Positions 1-7,285 of a stretch of DNA of 45,129 nucleotides are shown piece after piece. The stretch is from Burkholderiaceae bacterium (GTDB lineage: Bacteria > Pseudomonadota > Gammaproteobacteria > Burkholderiales > Burkholderiaceae_A), in assembly GCA_018882795.1 (NCBI GenBank), contig VERJ01000011.1, positions 1 to 45,129 on the forward strand, written 5' to 3'. Under the pieces are notes generated by a model that was not told where the DNA came from, made no database searches, and worked only from the letters and a program-made list of their open reading frames with translations. A program made the translations under genes and the position numbers. Within the stretch, counting starts at the first letter, position 1, and the number at the start of each line of letters is the position of its first letter.

Positions 1-1
1 G

Positions 2-844
2 ATTGCCGATGCCACCACCCTGACCGAGGCTGGTTATGTGTGCGAGGATGTCGAGAACATCATTCAAAAGCTGCTGCAGAACTGCAACTACGAGGTTGAA
101 AAGGCCCAAAACGGAATCGTCTACATCGACGAGATCGATAAGATCACCCGCAAATCGGATAACCCCTCGATCACCCGCGACGTTTCGGGCGAAGGCGTAC
201 AGCAGGCATTGCTGAAACTGATTGAGGGCACGGTCGCCTCGGTGCCACCCCAGGGTGGCCGCAAGCATCCCAATCAGGATTTTGTCCAGATCGACACGAC
301 CAATATCCTCTTCATTTGCGGTGGGGCCTTTGATGGCCTGGATAAAGTCATCCGCAATCGCACGGAAAAAACATCGATTGGTTTTGGCGCAGAGGTCCGC
401 TCGCCAAGCGATCGGGATGTGGGCGAACTCTTTCGCGAGGTCGAACCAGAAGATCTCATCAAGTTCGGTCTGATCCCCGAATTGGTGGGCCGTCTGCCGG
501 TGGTGGCGACTCTGGATGAACTCCGCGAAGAGGCCCTGATCGAGATACTCATTGAACCCAAAAACGCCCTGGTCAAGCAGTATCAGGCCCTCTTTACGAT
601 GGAAGGCGTTGAGCTGGAAGTGCGGCCTGCGGCGCTCTCTGCGATCGCGAAAAAGGCCATCAAGCGCAAGACAGGCGCCCGTGGCCTGCGATCAATCCTC
701 GAGCAGGTGCTGCTCGACACCATGTTCGAGCTGCCCAGTCTGTCCAATGTCAATAAGGTGGTGATTGACGAATCTGCCATTAATGGCGATGGGCGGCCAC
801 TGCTGATCTACGGCGAGGCGCAGAAGCTTGCCAGCGGCGCCTAG
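2..844 (+). CDS. clpX: ClpX, ATPase subunit of ClpXP protease (5' truncated)
   Basis: ATP-dependent unfoldase that recognises tagged substrates and threads them into ClpP in the cytoplasm. The window starts inside the gene; reading begins at base 2 with [12 protein letters not shown], so the zinc-binding domain and Walker A lie upstream. Visible are the pore-loop segment, the Walker B/sensor segment ([11 protein letters not shown]), the arginine-rich [20 protein letters not shown] helix, the RKHPNQDF loop and the C-terminal AAA+ subdomain with [14 protein letters not shown]. The pore-1 loop, normally GYVG, reads GYVC here (TGC at 41-43), an unusual change at a substrate-gripping position. The neighbour downstream is lon, the usual Burkholderiales order after clpP-clpX. 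Identity is certain; the missing 5' part prevents any statement on the start. Confidence 0.97.
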   Translation: MADATTLTEAGYVCEDVENIIQKLLQNCNYEVEKAQNGIVYIDEIDKITRKSDNPSITRDVSGEGVQQALLKLIEGTVASVPPQGGRKHPNQDFVQIDTTNILFICGGAFDGLDKVIRNRTEKTSIGFGAEVRSPSDRDVGELFREVEPEDLIKFGLIPELVGRLPVVATLDELREEALIEILIEPKNALVKQYQALFTMEGVELEVRPAALSAIAKKAIKRKTGARGLRSILEQVLLDTMFELPSLSNVNKVVIDESAINGDGRPLLIYGEAQKLASGA

Positions 845-922
845 CCCCGCCATAGACCTTCGCACATCCCCGCAGTCTGTGTGGGGTTGCCGCCTCCCCG
901 CCACGATTTCCAAGGCCGAGCC

Positions 923-951
923 CTTGTGTTTTCGGGGATTTGCCCCCATCT
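923..951 (+). promoter_or_regulatory. Candidate sigma-32 (heat-shock) promoter of lon
   Basis: The gap between clpX and lon contains CTTGTGT at 923-929, 14 bases, then CCCCATCT at 944-951. The known sigma-32 consensus is CTTGAAA, 13-15 bases, CCCCATNT, so the -10 element is a full match and the -35 keeps the essential CTTG. A start about 7 bases downstream would leave a leader of roughly 25 bases before the GTG of lon, with a GGAG ribosome-binding site at 972-975. lon is heat-shock controlled in other proteobacteria, which fits. This is inferred from sequence only. Confidence 0.6.
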
Positions 952-982
952 TCACTGTCAATAACACCCCTGGAGTCTTGAC

Positions 983-3415
983 GTGTCCAAAATAGATCTG
1001 CTGCCCGAAGAGCCCGTGTCCTTGCCCATGCTGCCGCTGCGCGATGTCGTGGTCTTTCCGCACATGGTGATTCCGCTGTTCGTCGGCAGGCCCAAATCAA
1101 TCCGGGCCATGGAGATCGCCATGGAGTCCGGCAAACATATTTTCCTGGCGGCCCAAAAGAGCGCTGCGCAGGATGACCCCGCAGCAACCGATATTTATGA
1201 GATCGGCTGTGTAGCCAGCATTCTGCAGATGTTGAAGCTGCCCGATGGGACCGTGAAGGTGCTGGTCGAGGGCTCCCAGCGGGCCCGGGTCTTGGAAGTG
1301 GAAGACGAGGGCAGCTACCTCACGTCTCGCATCACCCCCATGGCCCCAGAGGCCCCGGAGGGTCCCGAGGTCGAGGCCTTGCGCAGGACGATCCTGAATC
1401 AGTTTGATCAATTCGTGAAGCTCAATAAGAAGGTGCCGGCTGAAATACTCAACAGTCTCATGAGCATCGAGGATGCTGGGCGGCTGGCCGATGCCATCGC
1501 TGCTCATTTGCCCATGAAACTCGAGCAGAAGCAGTCCGTATTGGAGGTCGTGCCGGTCATTGAGCGGTTGGAAAAACTGTTGGCCCTAATCGAGACCGAG
1601 TTGGACATCCTGCAGGTGGAGAAGCGGATTCGTGGCCGTGTAAAACGCCAGATGGAAAAAAGCCAGCGCGAGTACTACCTGAATGAGCAGGTCAAGGCGA
1701 TCCAGAAGGAACTGGGCGAGGGCGAAGACAGCGAGCTCGATGAGTTGGACAAAAAGATCAAGGCCGCTCGCATGCCCAAAGAGGCACTGGACAAGGCCAA
1801 CGCCGAATTGAAAAAACTGCGCATGATGTCGCCGATGTCGGCCGAGGCCACCGTGGTGCGCAACTACATTGATGCGTTGGTGAACCTGCCTTGGAAAAAG
1901 AAAAGCAAGATCAACAACAATCTTGCTGACGCCGAAAAAGTGCTCGAAGAAGAGCATTACGGGCTTGAAAAGGTCAAGGAACGCATCCTGGAATATCTCG
2001 CGGTTCAGCAGCGGGTCGATAAGGTCAAGGCGCCGATTCTCTGTCTGGTCGGTCCACCGGGCGTGGGTAAAACGTCCCTCGGACAGTCGATCGCACGGGC
2101 CACCAATCGCAAGTTTGTGCGCATGGCCCTGGGCGGCGTGCGGGATGAGGCCGAGATTCGCGGCCATCGTAAGACCTATATCGGCTCTATGCCCGGTAAG
2201 GTGCTCTCAAACCTGACCAAGACCGGGGTCCGCAATCCGCTCTTCCTGTTCGATGAGGTGGACAAGATGGGCATGGATTTCCGTGGCGATCCGGCCAGTG
2301 CATTGCTGGAGGTCCTCGATCCCGAGCAGAACAATTCCTTCGTTGATCACTATGTGGAAGTCGAATATGACCTCTCGGATGTGATGTTCGTGGCCACGGC
2401 AAATTCGCTGAACATTCCACCTGCATTGCTTGATCGCATGGAGGTGATCAAGCTCTCCGGCTACACCGAAGAGGAAAAGATCAACATCGCGACCCGCTAT
2501 CTGTTGCCCAAGCAGATCAAGCACACGGGTCTCAAGGCCGGTGAGATTGAGGTCGCGGAATCGGCCATCCGTGAAATCATCCGCACCTACACGCGGGAGG
2601 CGGGTGTTCGGGGACTTGAGCGTGAGATCTCGAAGATTTGCCGCAAGGTGACCCGTATGGTGCTGACCAAGAAGGCCGTGCCGCCGATCAAGGTCAATGC
2701 GGAGAATATCGAAGAGTTTCTCGGTGTCCGTCGCTATACCTATGGCGTCGCCGAGAAAGAGGATCAGGTGGGCGAGGTCACTGGATTGGCTTGGACCGAG
2801 GTCGGTGGTGAGCTGCTCACCATTGAGGCTGCGGTGATGCCGGGCAAGGGCCAGATCATCCGCACCGGGTCGCTTGGCGATGTCATGAAGGAGTCCGTTG
2901 AGGCTGCCCGCTCGGTCGTCAGGAGCCGTGCCCGCAGGCTGGGCATCACCAATGATGTCTTTGAGAAGACCGATCTGCATATTCACGCGCCCGAGGGCGC
3001 CACGCCCAAGGATGGGCCGAGTGCAGGCATTGCCATGACCACGGCGATGGTCTCTGCACTGACAGGCATTCCCGTGAAGGCTGATGTCGCTATGACGGGA
3101 GAGATCACCCTGCGCGGAGAAGTACTGCAGATTGGTGGGCTGAAGGAAAAACTTCTTGCTGCCCATCGTGGTGGAATCAAAAAAGTGCTGATTCCGGAGC
3201 AGAACGTCCGTGATCTGACGGAGATTCCCCAGAACGTGAAAAGCGCCTTGGAAATTGTCCCGGTCAAGTGGATTGATCAGGTTCTGGATCTTGCGTTGTC
3301 GCGCGCGCCGGTGCCGCTGCCCGACGAGGAAGAGATCGTTGCGGTCCCCGCGGTGGAGTCGGCAGCAACCGAGTCGCGGACCAAAACATCTTCTTCCGAT
3401 GTGTTGCCCCACTGA
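983..3415 (+). CDS. lon: Lon ATP-dependent protease
   Basis: Cytoplasmic AAA+ serine protease that degrades misfolded and regulatory proteins. At 810 residues it is the normal length for LonA. Domains in order: N-terminal LON substrate-binding domain (about 10-205), coiled-coil helical region (about 210-310), AAA+ module with Walker A GPPGVGKT (357-364) and Walker B PLFLFDEVDK, and the C-terminal protease domain with catalytic Ser680 in KDGPSAG and Lys723 in GGLKEKLLAA. The start is GTG at 983, preceded by GGAG with 7-base spacing. The C-terminal tail beyond about 770 is low in complexity and rich in Glu, Val and Ser, and is not conserved. A sigma-32-like promoter lies directly upstream. Nothing indicates damage. 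Confidence 0.98.
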   Translation: MSKIDLLPEEPVSLPMLPLRDVVVFPHMVIPLFVGRPKSIRAMEIAMESGKHIFLAAQKSAAQDDPAATDIYEIGCVASILQMLKLPDGTVKVLVEGSQRARVLEVEDEGSYLTSRITPMAPEAPEGPEVEALRRTILNQFDQFVKLNKKVPAEILNSLMSIEDAGRLADAIAAHLPMKLEQKQSVLEVVPVIERLEKLLALIETELDILQVEKRIRGRVKRQMEKSQREYYLNEQVKAIQKELGEGEDSELDELDKKIKAARMPKEALDKANAELKKLRMMSPMSAEATVVRNYIDALVNLPWKKKSKINNNLADAEKVLEEEHYGLEKVKERILEYLAVQQRVDKVKAPILCLVGPPGVGKTSLGQSIARATNRKFVRMALGGVRDEAEIRGHRKTYIGSMPGKVLSNLTKTGVRNPLFLFDEVDKMGMDFRGDPASALLEVLDPEQNNSFVDHYVEVEYDLSDVMFVATANSLNIPPALLDRMEVIKLSGYTEEEKINIATRYLLPKQIKHTGLKAGEIEVAESAIREIIRTYTREAGVRGLEREISKICRKVTRMVLTKKAVPPIKVNAENIEEFLGVRRYTYGVAEKEDQVGEVTGLAWTEVGGELLTIEAAVMPGKGQIIRTGSLGDVMKESVEAARSVVRSRARRLGITNDVFEKTDLHIHAPEGATPKDGPSAGIAMTTAMVSALTGIPVKADVAMTGEITLRGEVLQIGGLKEKLLAAHRGGIKKVLIPEQNVRDLTEIPQNVKSALEIVPVKWIDQVLDLALSRAPVPLPDEEEIVAVPAVESAATESRTKTSSSDVLPH

Positions 3416-3440
3416 TTGATCAACGGGAGGCCTCGCTTTC

Positions 3441-3469
3441 TTGACACGGCTCTAAGGAGTAGAAATAAT
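3441..3469 (+). promoter_or_regulatory. Sigma-70 promoter of hupB
   Basis: Perfect -35 TTGACA at 3441-3446, a 17-base spacer, and -10 AATAAT at 3464-3469 (5 of 6 to TATAAT). It lies in the 80-base gap between lon and hupB, with GGGAGG (3484-3489) and the GTG start (3496) just downstream. This is the strongest housekeeping promoter I can see in the window and suits an abundant nucleoid protein. Confidence 0.8.
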
Positions 3470-3495
3470 CGCGTCTCTCGCTAGGGAGGCAAGAC

Positions 3496-3771
3496 GTGAA
3501 TAAGAACGACATGATTGAGCACATCGCCAAGCAGGCTGATGTCTCCAAGGCCGCCGCAGGCCGAGCACTTGAGGCGGTGATCGGCGGCATTAAAGCAACA
3601 TTGAAAAAAGGTGGCTCGGTAACGCTGGTGGGTTTTGGAACATTCGCGGTTGGCAAGCGTGCGGCACGCACTGGGCGAAACCCCCAGACCGGCGCGGCAA
3701 TCAAAATTAAGGCGGCCAAGGTGCCCAAGTTCCGCGCGGGAAAGGCCTTGAAAGACGCCATCAACAAGTGA
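3496..3771 (+). CDS. hupB: DNA-binding protein HU (beta-type)
   Basis: Small histone-like protein that binds and bends DNA without strong sequence specificity and compacts the nucleoid. It has 91 residues, the usual HU length. The N-terminal helices ([20 protein letters not shown]) are followed by the beta-arm with the DNA-intercalating RNPQTG motif near residue 61 and the lysine-rich C-terminus. The start is GTG at 3496, fixed by the GGGAGG site 6 bases upstream. It is transcribed from its own near-consensus promoter and closed by a stem-loop plus a classical terminator. HU and IHF share the fold; the length, the motif and the position after lon favour HU-beta. Confidence 0.95.
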   Translation: MNKNDMIEHIAKQADVSKAAAGRALEAVIGGIKATLKKGGSVTLVGFGTFAVGKRAARTGRNPQTGAAIKIKAAKVPKFRAGKALKDAINK

Positions 3772-3782
3772 TGTGGTGGGGT

Positions 3783-3803
3783 GCCTCAGGCCTGGCCTGA
3801 GGC
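3783..3803 (+). repeat. Perfect 9-bp inverted repeat after hupB
   Basis: GCCTCAGGC (3783-3791), a CTG loop and GCCTGAGGC (3795-3803) form a perfect GC-rich hairpin 11 bases after the hupB stop. No T-run follows, so by itself it is not a terminator. It may protect the 3' end of the mRNA or be a relic palindrome; the true terminator is 18 bases further on. Confidence 0.6.
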
Positions 3804-3820
3804 TTGGCCCACACGAGACA

Positions 3821-3851
3821 GGGTCGCTTGATGAAGCGGCCCTTTTTTTTT
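3821..3851 (+). terminator. Rho-independent terminator of hupB
   Basis: Stem GGGTCGCTT / AAGCGGCCC (3821-3829 with 3834-3842, nine pairs including one G-T) with a GATG loop, followed directly by nine T residues (3843-3851). It ends the hupB transcript. The -35 element of the tRNA promoter lies inside this hairpin. Confidence 0.88.
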
Positions 3852-3856
3852 ATACT
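3828..3856 (+). promoter_or_regulatory. Promoter of the tRNA-Val/tRNA-Asp pair, embedded in the hupB terminator
   Basis: TTGATG at 3828-3833 and TATACT at 3851-3856, separated by exactly 17 bases, resemble a sigma-70 promoter (4 of 6 and 5 of 6). The -35 overlaps the terminator loop and the -10 begins at the last T of its T-run. Transcription would start near 3863, about 38 bases before tRNA-Val. The layout is compact and depends on sequence match alone. Confidence 0.55.
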
Positions 3857-3900
3857 TCAAGGCTTGCAAAAAAGCAGCCGCTTTGGTTTTTGCGGGTTTT

Positions 3901-3976
3901 GGGTGCTTAGCTCAGTTGGTAGAGCGGCGCCCTTACAAGGCGTAGGTCGGGAGTTCGACCCTCTCAGCACCCACCA
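3901..3976 (+). tRNA. tRNA-Val (anticodon TAC)
   Basis: A 76-base cloverleaf with CCA encoded. The acceptor stem is GGGTGCT / AGCACCC, the D-arm GCTC...GAGC, the anticodon stem GCGCC / GGCGT around loop CTTACAA (anticodon TAC, reading GTA and, through modification, other GTN codons), the T-arm GGGAG-TTCGACC-CTCTC. It is co-oriented with tRNA-Asp 30 bases downstream and they are probably processed from one transcript. Confidence 0.96.
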
Positions 3977-4006
3977 AAACATTTTTTGCAGTTGTGTTCT
4001 TCTTAA

Positions 4007-4083
4007 GGAGTGGTAGTTCAGTTGGTTAGAATACCGGCCTGTCACGCCGGGGGTCGCGGGTTCGAGCCCCGTCCACTCCGCCA
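4007..4083 (+). tRNA. tRNA-Asp (anticodon GTC)
   Basis: A 77-base cloverleaf with CCA encoded. The acceptor stem is GGAGTGG / CCACTCC with discriminator G, the anticodon stem CCGGC / GCCGG region encloses loop CTGTCAC (anticodon GTC), and the T-arm is GCGGG-TTCGAGC-CCCGT. tRNA-Asp is one of the four tRNAs that carry queuosine, and the window also encodes QueF of the queuosine pathway. Confidence 0.96.
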
Positions 4084-4135
4084 ATCACTTGTCTCATGCT
4101 GAGCCCCCGCTCAGCGCTTTTTCCGGGGCACCGCC

Positions 4136-5617
4136 ATGTTTGATTCTGTCCGCCGTCATCAACGCATTCTGTTGGGATTGATTTTGCTGTTGATTATTCC
4201 GTCGTTTGTGGTGGTGGGGGCCTGGGATCTGATTGCGCCCGGATCGGACGCCAACACGGTGGCCTCGGTGGGCCGCCAGAAAATCCAGAAGTTCGAGTGG
4301 GAGCGCTCCCACCAGCAGCGGCTTGACCAGATTCGTCAGCAGCTCGGCGGCCGTATTGATCCATCCCTGTTCGATTCACCGGGCTCGCGGCTCTCCACCC
4401 TAAACGATCTGGTGACCCAGCAGGTGCTGCTGCAAACCGCTGATGCCCTGCGTGTGCGCATCAGCGATGATCAAATCCGCAAAACCATTGCCAGCATCCC
4501 TGCGGTTCAAAAAGATGGCAAATTCGACATGGGGCTGTATCAGCAGGCCCTCAAGGCCCAGGGCCTCACGCCCGAGGGCTTTGAGCAGCGCATTCGTGCA
4601 GATCTGGCCCTGGAAGCTGCGCCTGCTGCCATCGCCGCATCCGAGATTGTGCCCAGGTCCGTGGCCCGTCGGCTGGCCCAGACTGCGCTGGAATCGCGCG
4701 GTATTCGCGTGCGGAAATTTGCTGCATCCGATGTTGCATCAGGTATTCAAATCACCGAGGCCGAGATCAGCGATTTCTATAAAAATAACACCAAGAATTT
4801 CGAGACTGCAGAAGAAGTCGATATCGCACTCGTTGCCTTTCCCAAGCCAGCATCTGCGGATCAGGTCGAGCAGTTCTCGAATATGGTCTACGAGCAGTCC
4901 GACACGCTGGAGCCTGCGTCCAAGAAATTCGGCCTGCCGATTCAGACCGTGAAATCGATACGGCGCGATGGTGTGGGAGAGAAACTCTCGCCTGAACTGC
5001 TGCGGGTGGTGGGCCATCCCAAAATGCTGGCCGCACTTTTCTCGGCAGATGTGATCGCCAATAAGCGCAACACCGAGGCTGTTGAGATCGCCCCTGGCAT
5101 GTTGGCAAGCGCGCGTGTCGTGGCCCATCGGCCTGCGCAGGCGATTGCCCTGGAGAAGGTGAAGCCGGCGATTGAAAAGCAGCTGCGCGAGCGCAAGGCC
5201 CTGGATAAAGTAAGTAGTCTGGCTCAGGCTGCAGCGAAGGATTTTTCTCCCGCGGCCAGCGCTTCGCTGGGTACTTTAAAGACCGTCTCCCGTCAGGATC
5301 TGCAAAAACAAAACGCTGTGGCTGAGTTACCTGCTGCCGTGCTGTCGGCGGTGTTTTCCGCTGAGTTGGGTGCCTTGCCCATGGCGATCAGTGTGCCGGC
5401 CGCATCGGCCACGCAGGCCGCCTGGATGGTGGTGATCGAATCGGCTCAGGTTCCTGCTGCCGACAGTGCCCAAGTGAAAGAACTTCTTGCCCGCGAAGTC
5501 CAACGTCTGGAGCAGTCCGCCCGGCAAGACATGCTGGATCGTTGGATCACGCTGCATCGCGATGCGATCGGCGTGAAGACATTCCCAGAGAAATTGGCCA
5601 AGTCAGATAGCCGTTAG
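4136..5617 (+). CDS. PpiD-like inner-membrane periplasmic chaperone lacking the parvulin domain
   Basis: Member of the PpiD/SurA_N chaperone family, which sits at the SecYEG exit and assists folding of exported proteins. It has a short cytoplasmic start (MFDSVRRHQR), one transmembrane segment (about 11-30), then the SurA_N-like chaperone domain (about 35-225). In relatives a parvulin peptidyl-prolyl isomerase domain of about 100-130 residues with a GDLGFF-type motif follows. Here the chain passes from EEVDIALVAFPKP (227-239) straight to the C-terminal block ADQVEQFSNMVYEQSD (241-256), which normally comes after that domain. Length is 493 residues against roughly 620-640 for family members. 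The frame is open, so the protein is probably made as a chaperone without isomerase. The position after hupB and the two tRNAs is conserved in Burkholderiales. The 3' end overlaps the convergent mnmH by 15 bases. Confidence 0.88.
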   Translation: MFDSVRRHQRILLGLILLLIIPSFVVVGAWDLIAPGSDANTVASVGRQKIQKFEWERSHQQRLDQIRQQLGGRIDPSLFDSPGSRLSTLNDLVTQQVLLQTADALRVRISDDQIRKTIASIPAVQKDGKFDMGLYQQALKAQGLTPEGFEQRIRADLALEAAPAAIAASEIVPRSVARRLAQTALESRGIRVRKFAASDVASGIQITEAEISDFYKNNTKNFETAEEVDIALVAFPKPASADQVEQFSNMVYEQSDTLEPASKKFGLPIQTVKSIRRDGVGEKLSPELLRVVGHPKMLAALFSADVIANKRNTEAVEIAPGMLASARVVAHRPAQAIALEKVKPAIEKQLRERKALDKVSSLAQAAAKDFSPAASASLGTLKTVSRQDLQKQNAVAELPAAVLSAVFSAELGALPMAISVPAASATQAAWMVVIESAQVPAADSAQVKELLAREVQRLEQSARQDMLDRWITLHRDAIGVKTFPEKLAKSDSR

Positions 5618-6628
5618 CGCCTGTGCTTGGCGGGCCGGATGGCCGCTGATACGCTTTGCTTTGGCATAGCCCGCATAGTTGCTGGTCATTGAGCGTCTGT
5701 AGGTTGGGTCATAGTGATGTGTGAGCAGTGATTCCACAAGCCTAGGCCAGTCTTTATTCTGAATCGCTGAGCGCCATTGGGCCAGACGCTCACCGCCCAC
5801 AAGCGGTTTCAGTTTATCAAGTTGTGCCATTAGTGTGTCGGGTCGATCAAAAAAGTGCGCGTAGTCCTGGCATAAAAATCGCACGCGTTCTTCAAGCGTT
5901 GGCACAAGCTCAATGCATTCGGAAGCCCGCATCTTGTCGATCAATCGTTCGGGCACCTGCAGGGCACCGATCTTCTTGCTTTCGGATTCCACAACAATCA
6001 CCCGGCTGGGATCACAGTGACGAAGCACATCCCAAATCGCTGAATCAAAGGCCTTCTGACTGGGCTGCTTACCCACAGGCTCAGAGCCCAGGAGCGATCC
6101 CCGATGATGGGCCAGGGCCTCCAGATCCAGCACCTGTTCACCCTGCGTTTGCAGGTGTCGCAGATACAGGCTCTTGCCGGCGCCAGTGACACCGCAGACC
6201 ACCAAGAAGCGATGAAGATCGGCCAATCGATTCAGATCTTCAATCACGAAGCGCCGGTAGGCCAGGTAACCGCCTGTCAGCAAGGAGACTCTCCAGCCGA
6301 TACGCTGCAGGATTGTGGCCATGGCGTTGCTGCGGTTGCCACCGCGCCAGCAATAGACCAGCGGGCGCCAGTCCTTGGGCTGATGCGCAAAGTGCCCTTC
6401 CAGCGTGGCAGCGATATTACGCGCTACCATCGCCGCACCACGTTTTTTTGCCTCGAAGGGCGAGGATTTATACAGCAAGCCAATCTCTGCCCGCTCGGCG
6501 TTACTCAGCACCGGCACATTGATGGCCCCCGGCAGATGGTCGATGGCCCATTCATCAGGGCTGCGGACATCGATCACCGTATCGAATGTCGACCACTGGG
6601 CCACTGCGGCATCAATCGATAGCTGCAT
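5603..6628 (-). CDS. mnmH: tRNA 2-selenouridine synthase / 2-geranylthiouridine enzyme MnmH (SelU)
   Basis: Converts 2-thiouridine at wobble position 34 of tRNA-Lys, -Glu and -Gln to 2-selenouridine through a geranylated intermediate, using selenophosphate. Residues 1-125 are a rhodanese domain with active-site Cys93 in VYCWRGGNRS. Residues 140-341 carry a P-loop, CGVTGAGKS (145-153). Its 341 residues are near the usual size. The family needs selenophosphate from SelD, which is not in this window. It lies 24 bases after gst on the same strand and may be the last gene of the dapD-dapE-prmB transcript. The 3' end overlaps the convergent ppiD-like gene by 15 bases, and I see no terminator between them. 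Confidence 0.93.
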   Translation of the reverse strand: MQLSIDAAVAQWSTFDTVIDVRSPDEWAIDHLPGAINVPVLSNAERAEIGLLYKSSPFEAKKRGAAMVARNIAATLEGHFAHQPKDWRPLVYCWRGGNRSNAMATILQRIGWRVSLLTGGYLAYRRFVIEDLNRLADLHRFLVVCGVTGAGKSLYLRHLQTQGEQVLDLEALAHHRGSLLGSEPVGKQPSQKAFDSAIWDVLRHCDPSRVIVVESESKKIGALQVPERLIDKMRASECIELVPTLEERVRFLCQDYAHFFDRPDTLMAQLDKLKPLVGGERLAQWRSAIQNKDWPRLVESLLTHHYDPTYRRSMTSNYAGYAKAKRISGHPARQAQALTAI

Positions 6629-6652
6629 TGTTGGGGCCTGGTGAGAATCGCC

Positions 6653-7285
6653 TCAGCGGCGCAGATCCGCGAACAATGCGTTACCGCGCACAACTGCTGG
6701 CCGCTTTGCGATGGTGTCGTACCAGCGTTGCACATTGGGGAACTTGGCCAGATCAATACCCTGACGCTCATATGAGGCCACCCATGGCCAGGCCGCGATA
6801 TCTGCAATCGAGTAATGTCTGCAGCCCAGATAGGCGGAATCCGCCAGTCGCTTGTCCATCACGCCGTAGAGTCGGTGGGCCTCCTGGGTGTAGCGGTCAA
6901 TCGCATAAGCGATTTTTTCAGGCGCATAAATGCGGAAGTGATGGGCCTGGCCGAGCATGGGGCCCAGTCCACCCATCTGAAACATCAGCCATTGCAAAAT
7001 ATCGTAGCGCTCGTTGTCCGAGGTGCCGAGGAATCTTTCGGTCTTGCCGGCCAGGTACACCAGAATTGCACCCGACTCGAACAGTGAATAGGGCTTGCCC
7101 TTGGGGCCTTCGCTGTCGACGATGGCTGGAATCTTGTTGTTTGGACTGATTTTTAGAAATTCAGGCGCAAATTGCTCATTGGCGGAGATATTGATGGGCA
7201 CCGCACGATAGGGTAGGCCGCATTCTTCCAGCATGATGTGAATCTTCTTGCCGTTTGGCGTTGGCCATGTGTAGAGGGTGATCAT
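6653..7285 (-). CDS. Glutathione S-transferase family protein, Nu-class-like (YfcG type)
   Basis: Thioredoxin-fold N-terminal domain beginning MITLYTWPTPNGKKIHIMLEE, followed by the ISPNNKIPAIVD cis-proline motif and the FESGAILVYLA glutathione-binding helix, then the all-helical C-terminal domain with YSIADIAAWPW. The TPNGKK motif and missing catalytic Tyr/Cys pattern resemble YfcG/YghU, which act as glutathione-dependent disulfide reductases rather than classical transferases; the exact substrate cannot be read from sequence. The start is the ATG at 7285, chosen because it forms an ATGA overlap with the prmB stop and has GGAG about 9 bases upstream; a TTG five codons earlier is less likely. 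Length is 210 residues. Confidence 0.9.
   Translation of the reverse strand: MITLYTWPTPNGKKIHIMLEECGLPYRAVPINISANEQFAPEFLKISPNNKIPAIVDSEGPKGKPYSLFESGAILVYLAGKTERFLGTSDNERYDILQWLMFQMGGLGPMLGQAHHFRIYAPEKIAYAIDRYTQEAHRLYGVMDKRLADSAYLGCRHYSIADIAAWPWVASYERQGIDLAKFPNVQRWYDTIAKRPAVVRGNALFADLRR

Noticed and set aside
2207-3412. A 401-codon open frame antisense to lon.
   Set aside because: Shadow of the GC-rich lon codons; low-complexity, His/Arg-rich product with no recognisable domain.
3804-4084. Open frames crossing the two tRNA genes on both strands.
   Set aside because: They read through tRNA sequence and are a common false annotation.
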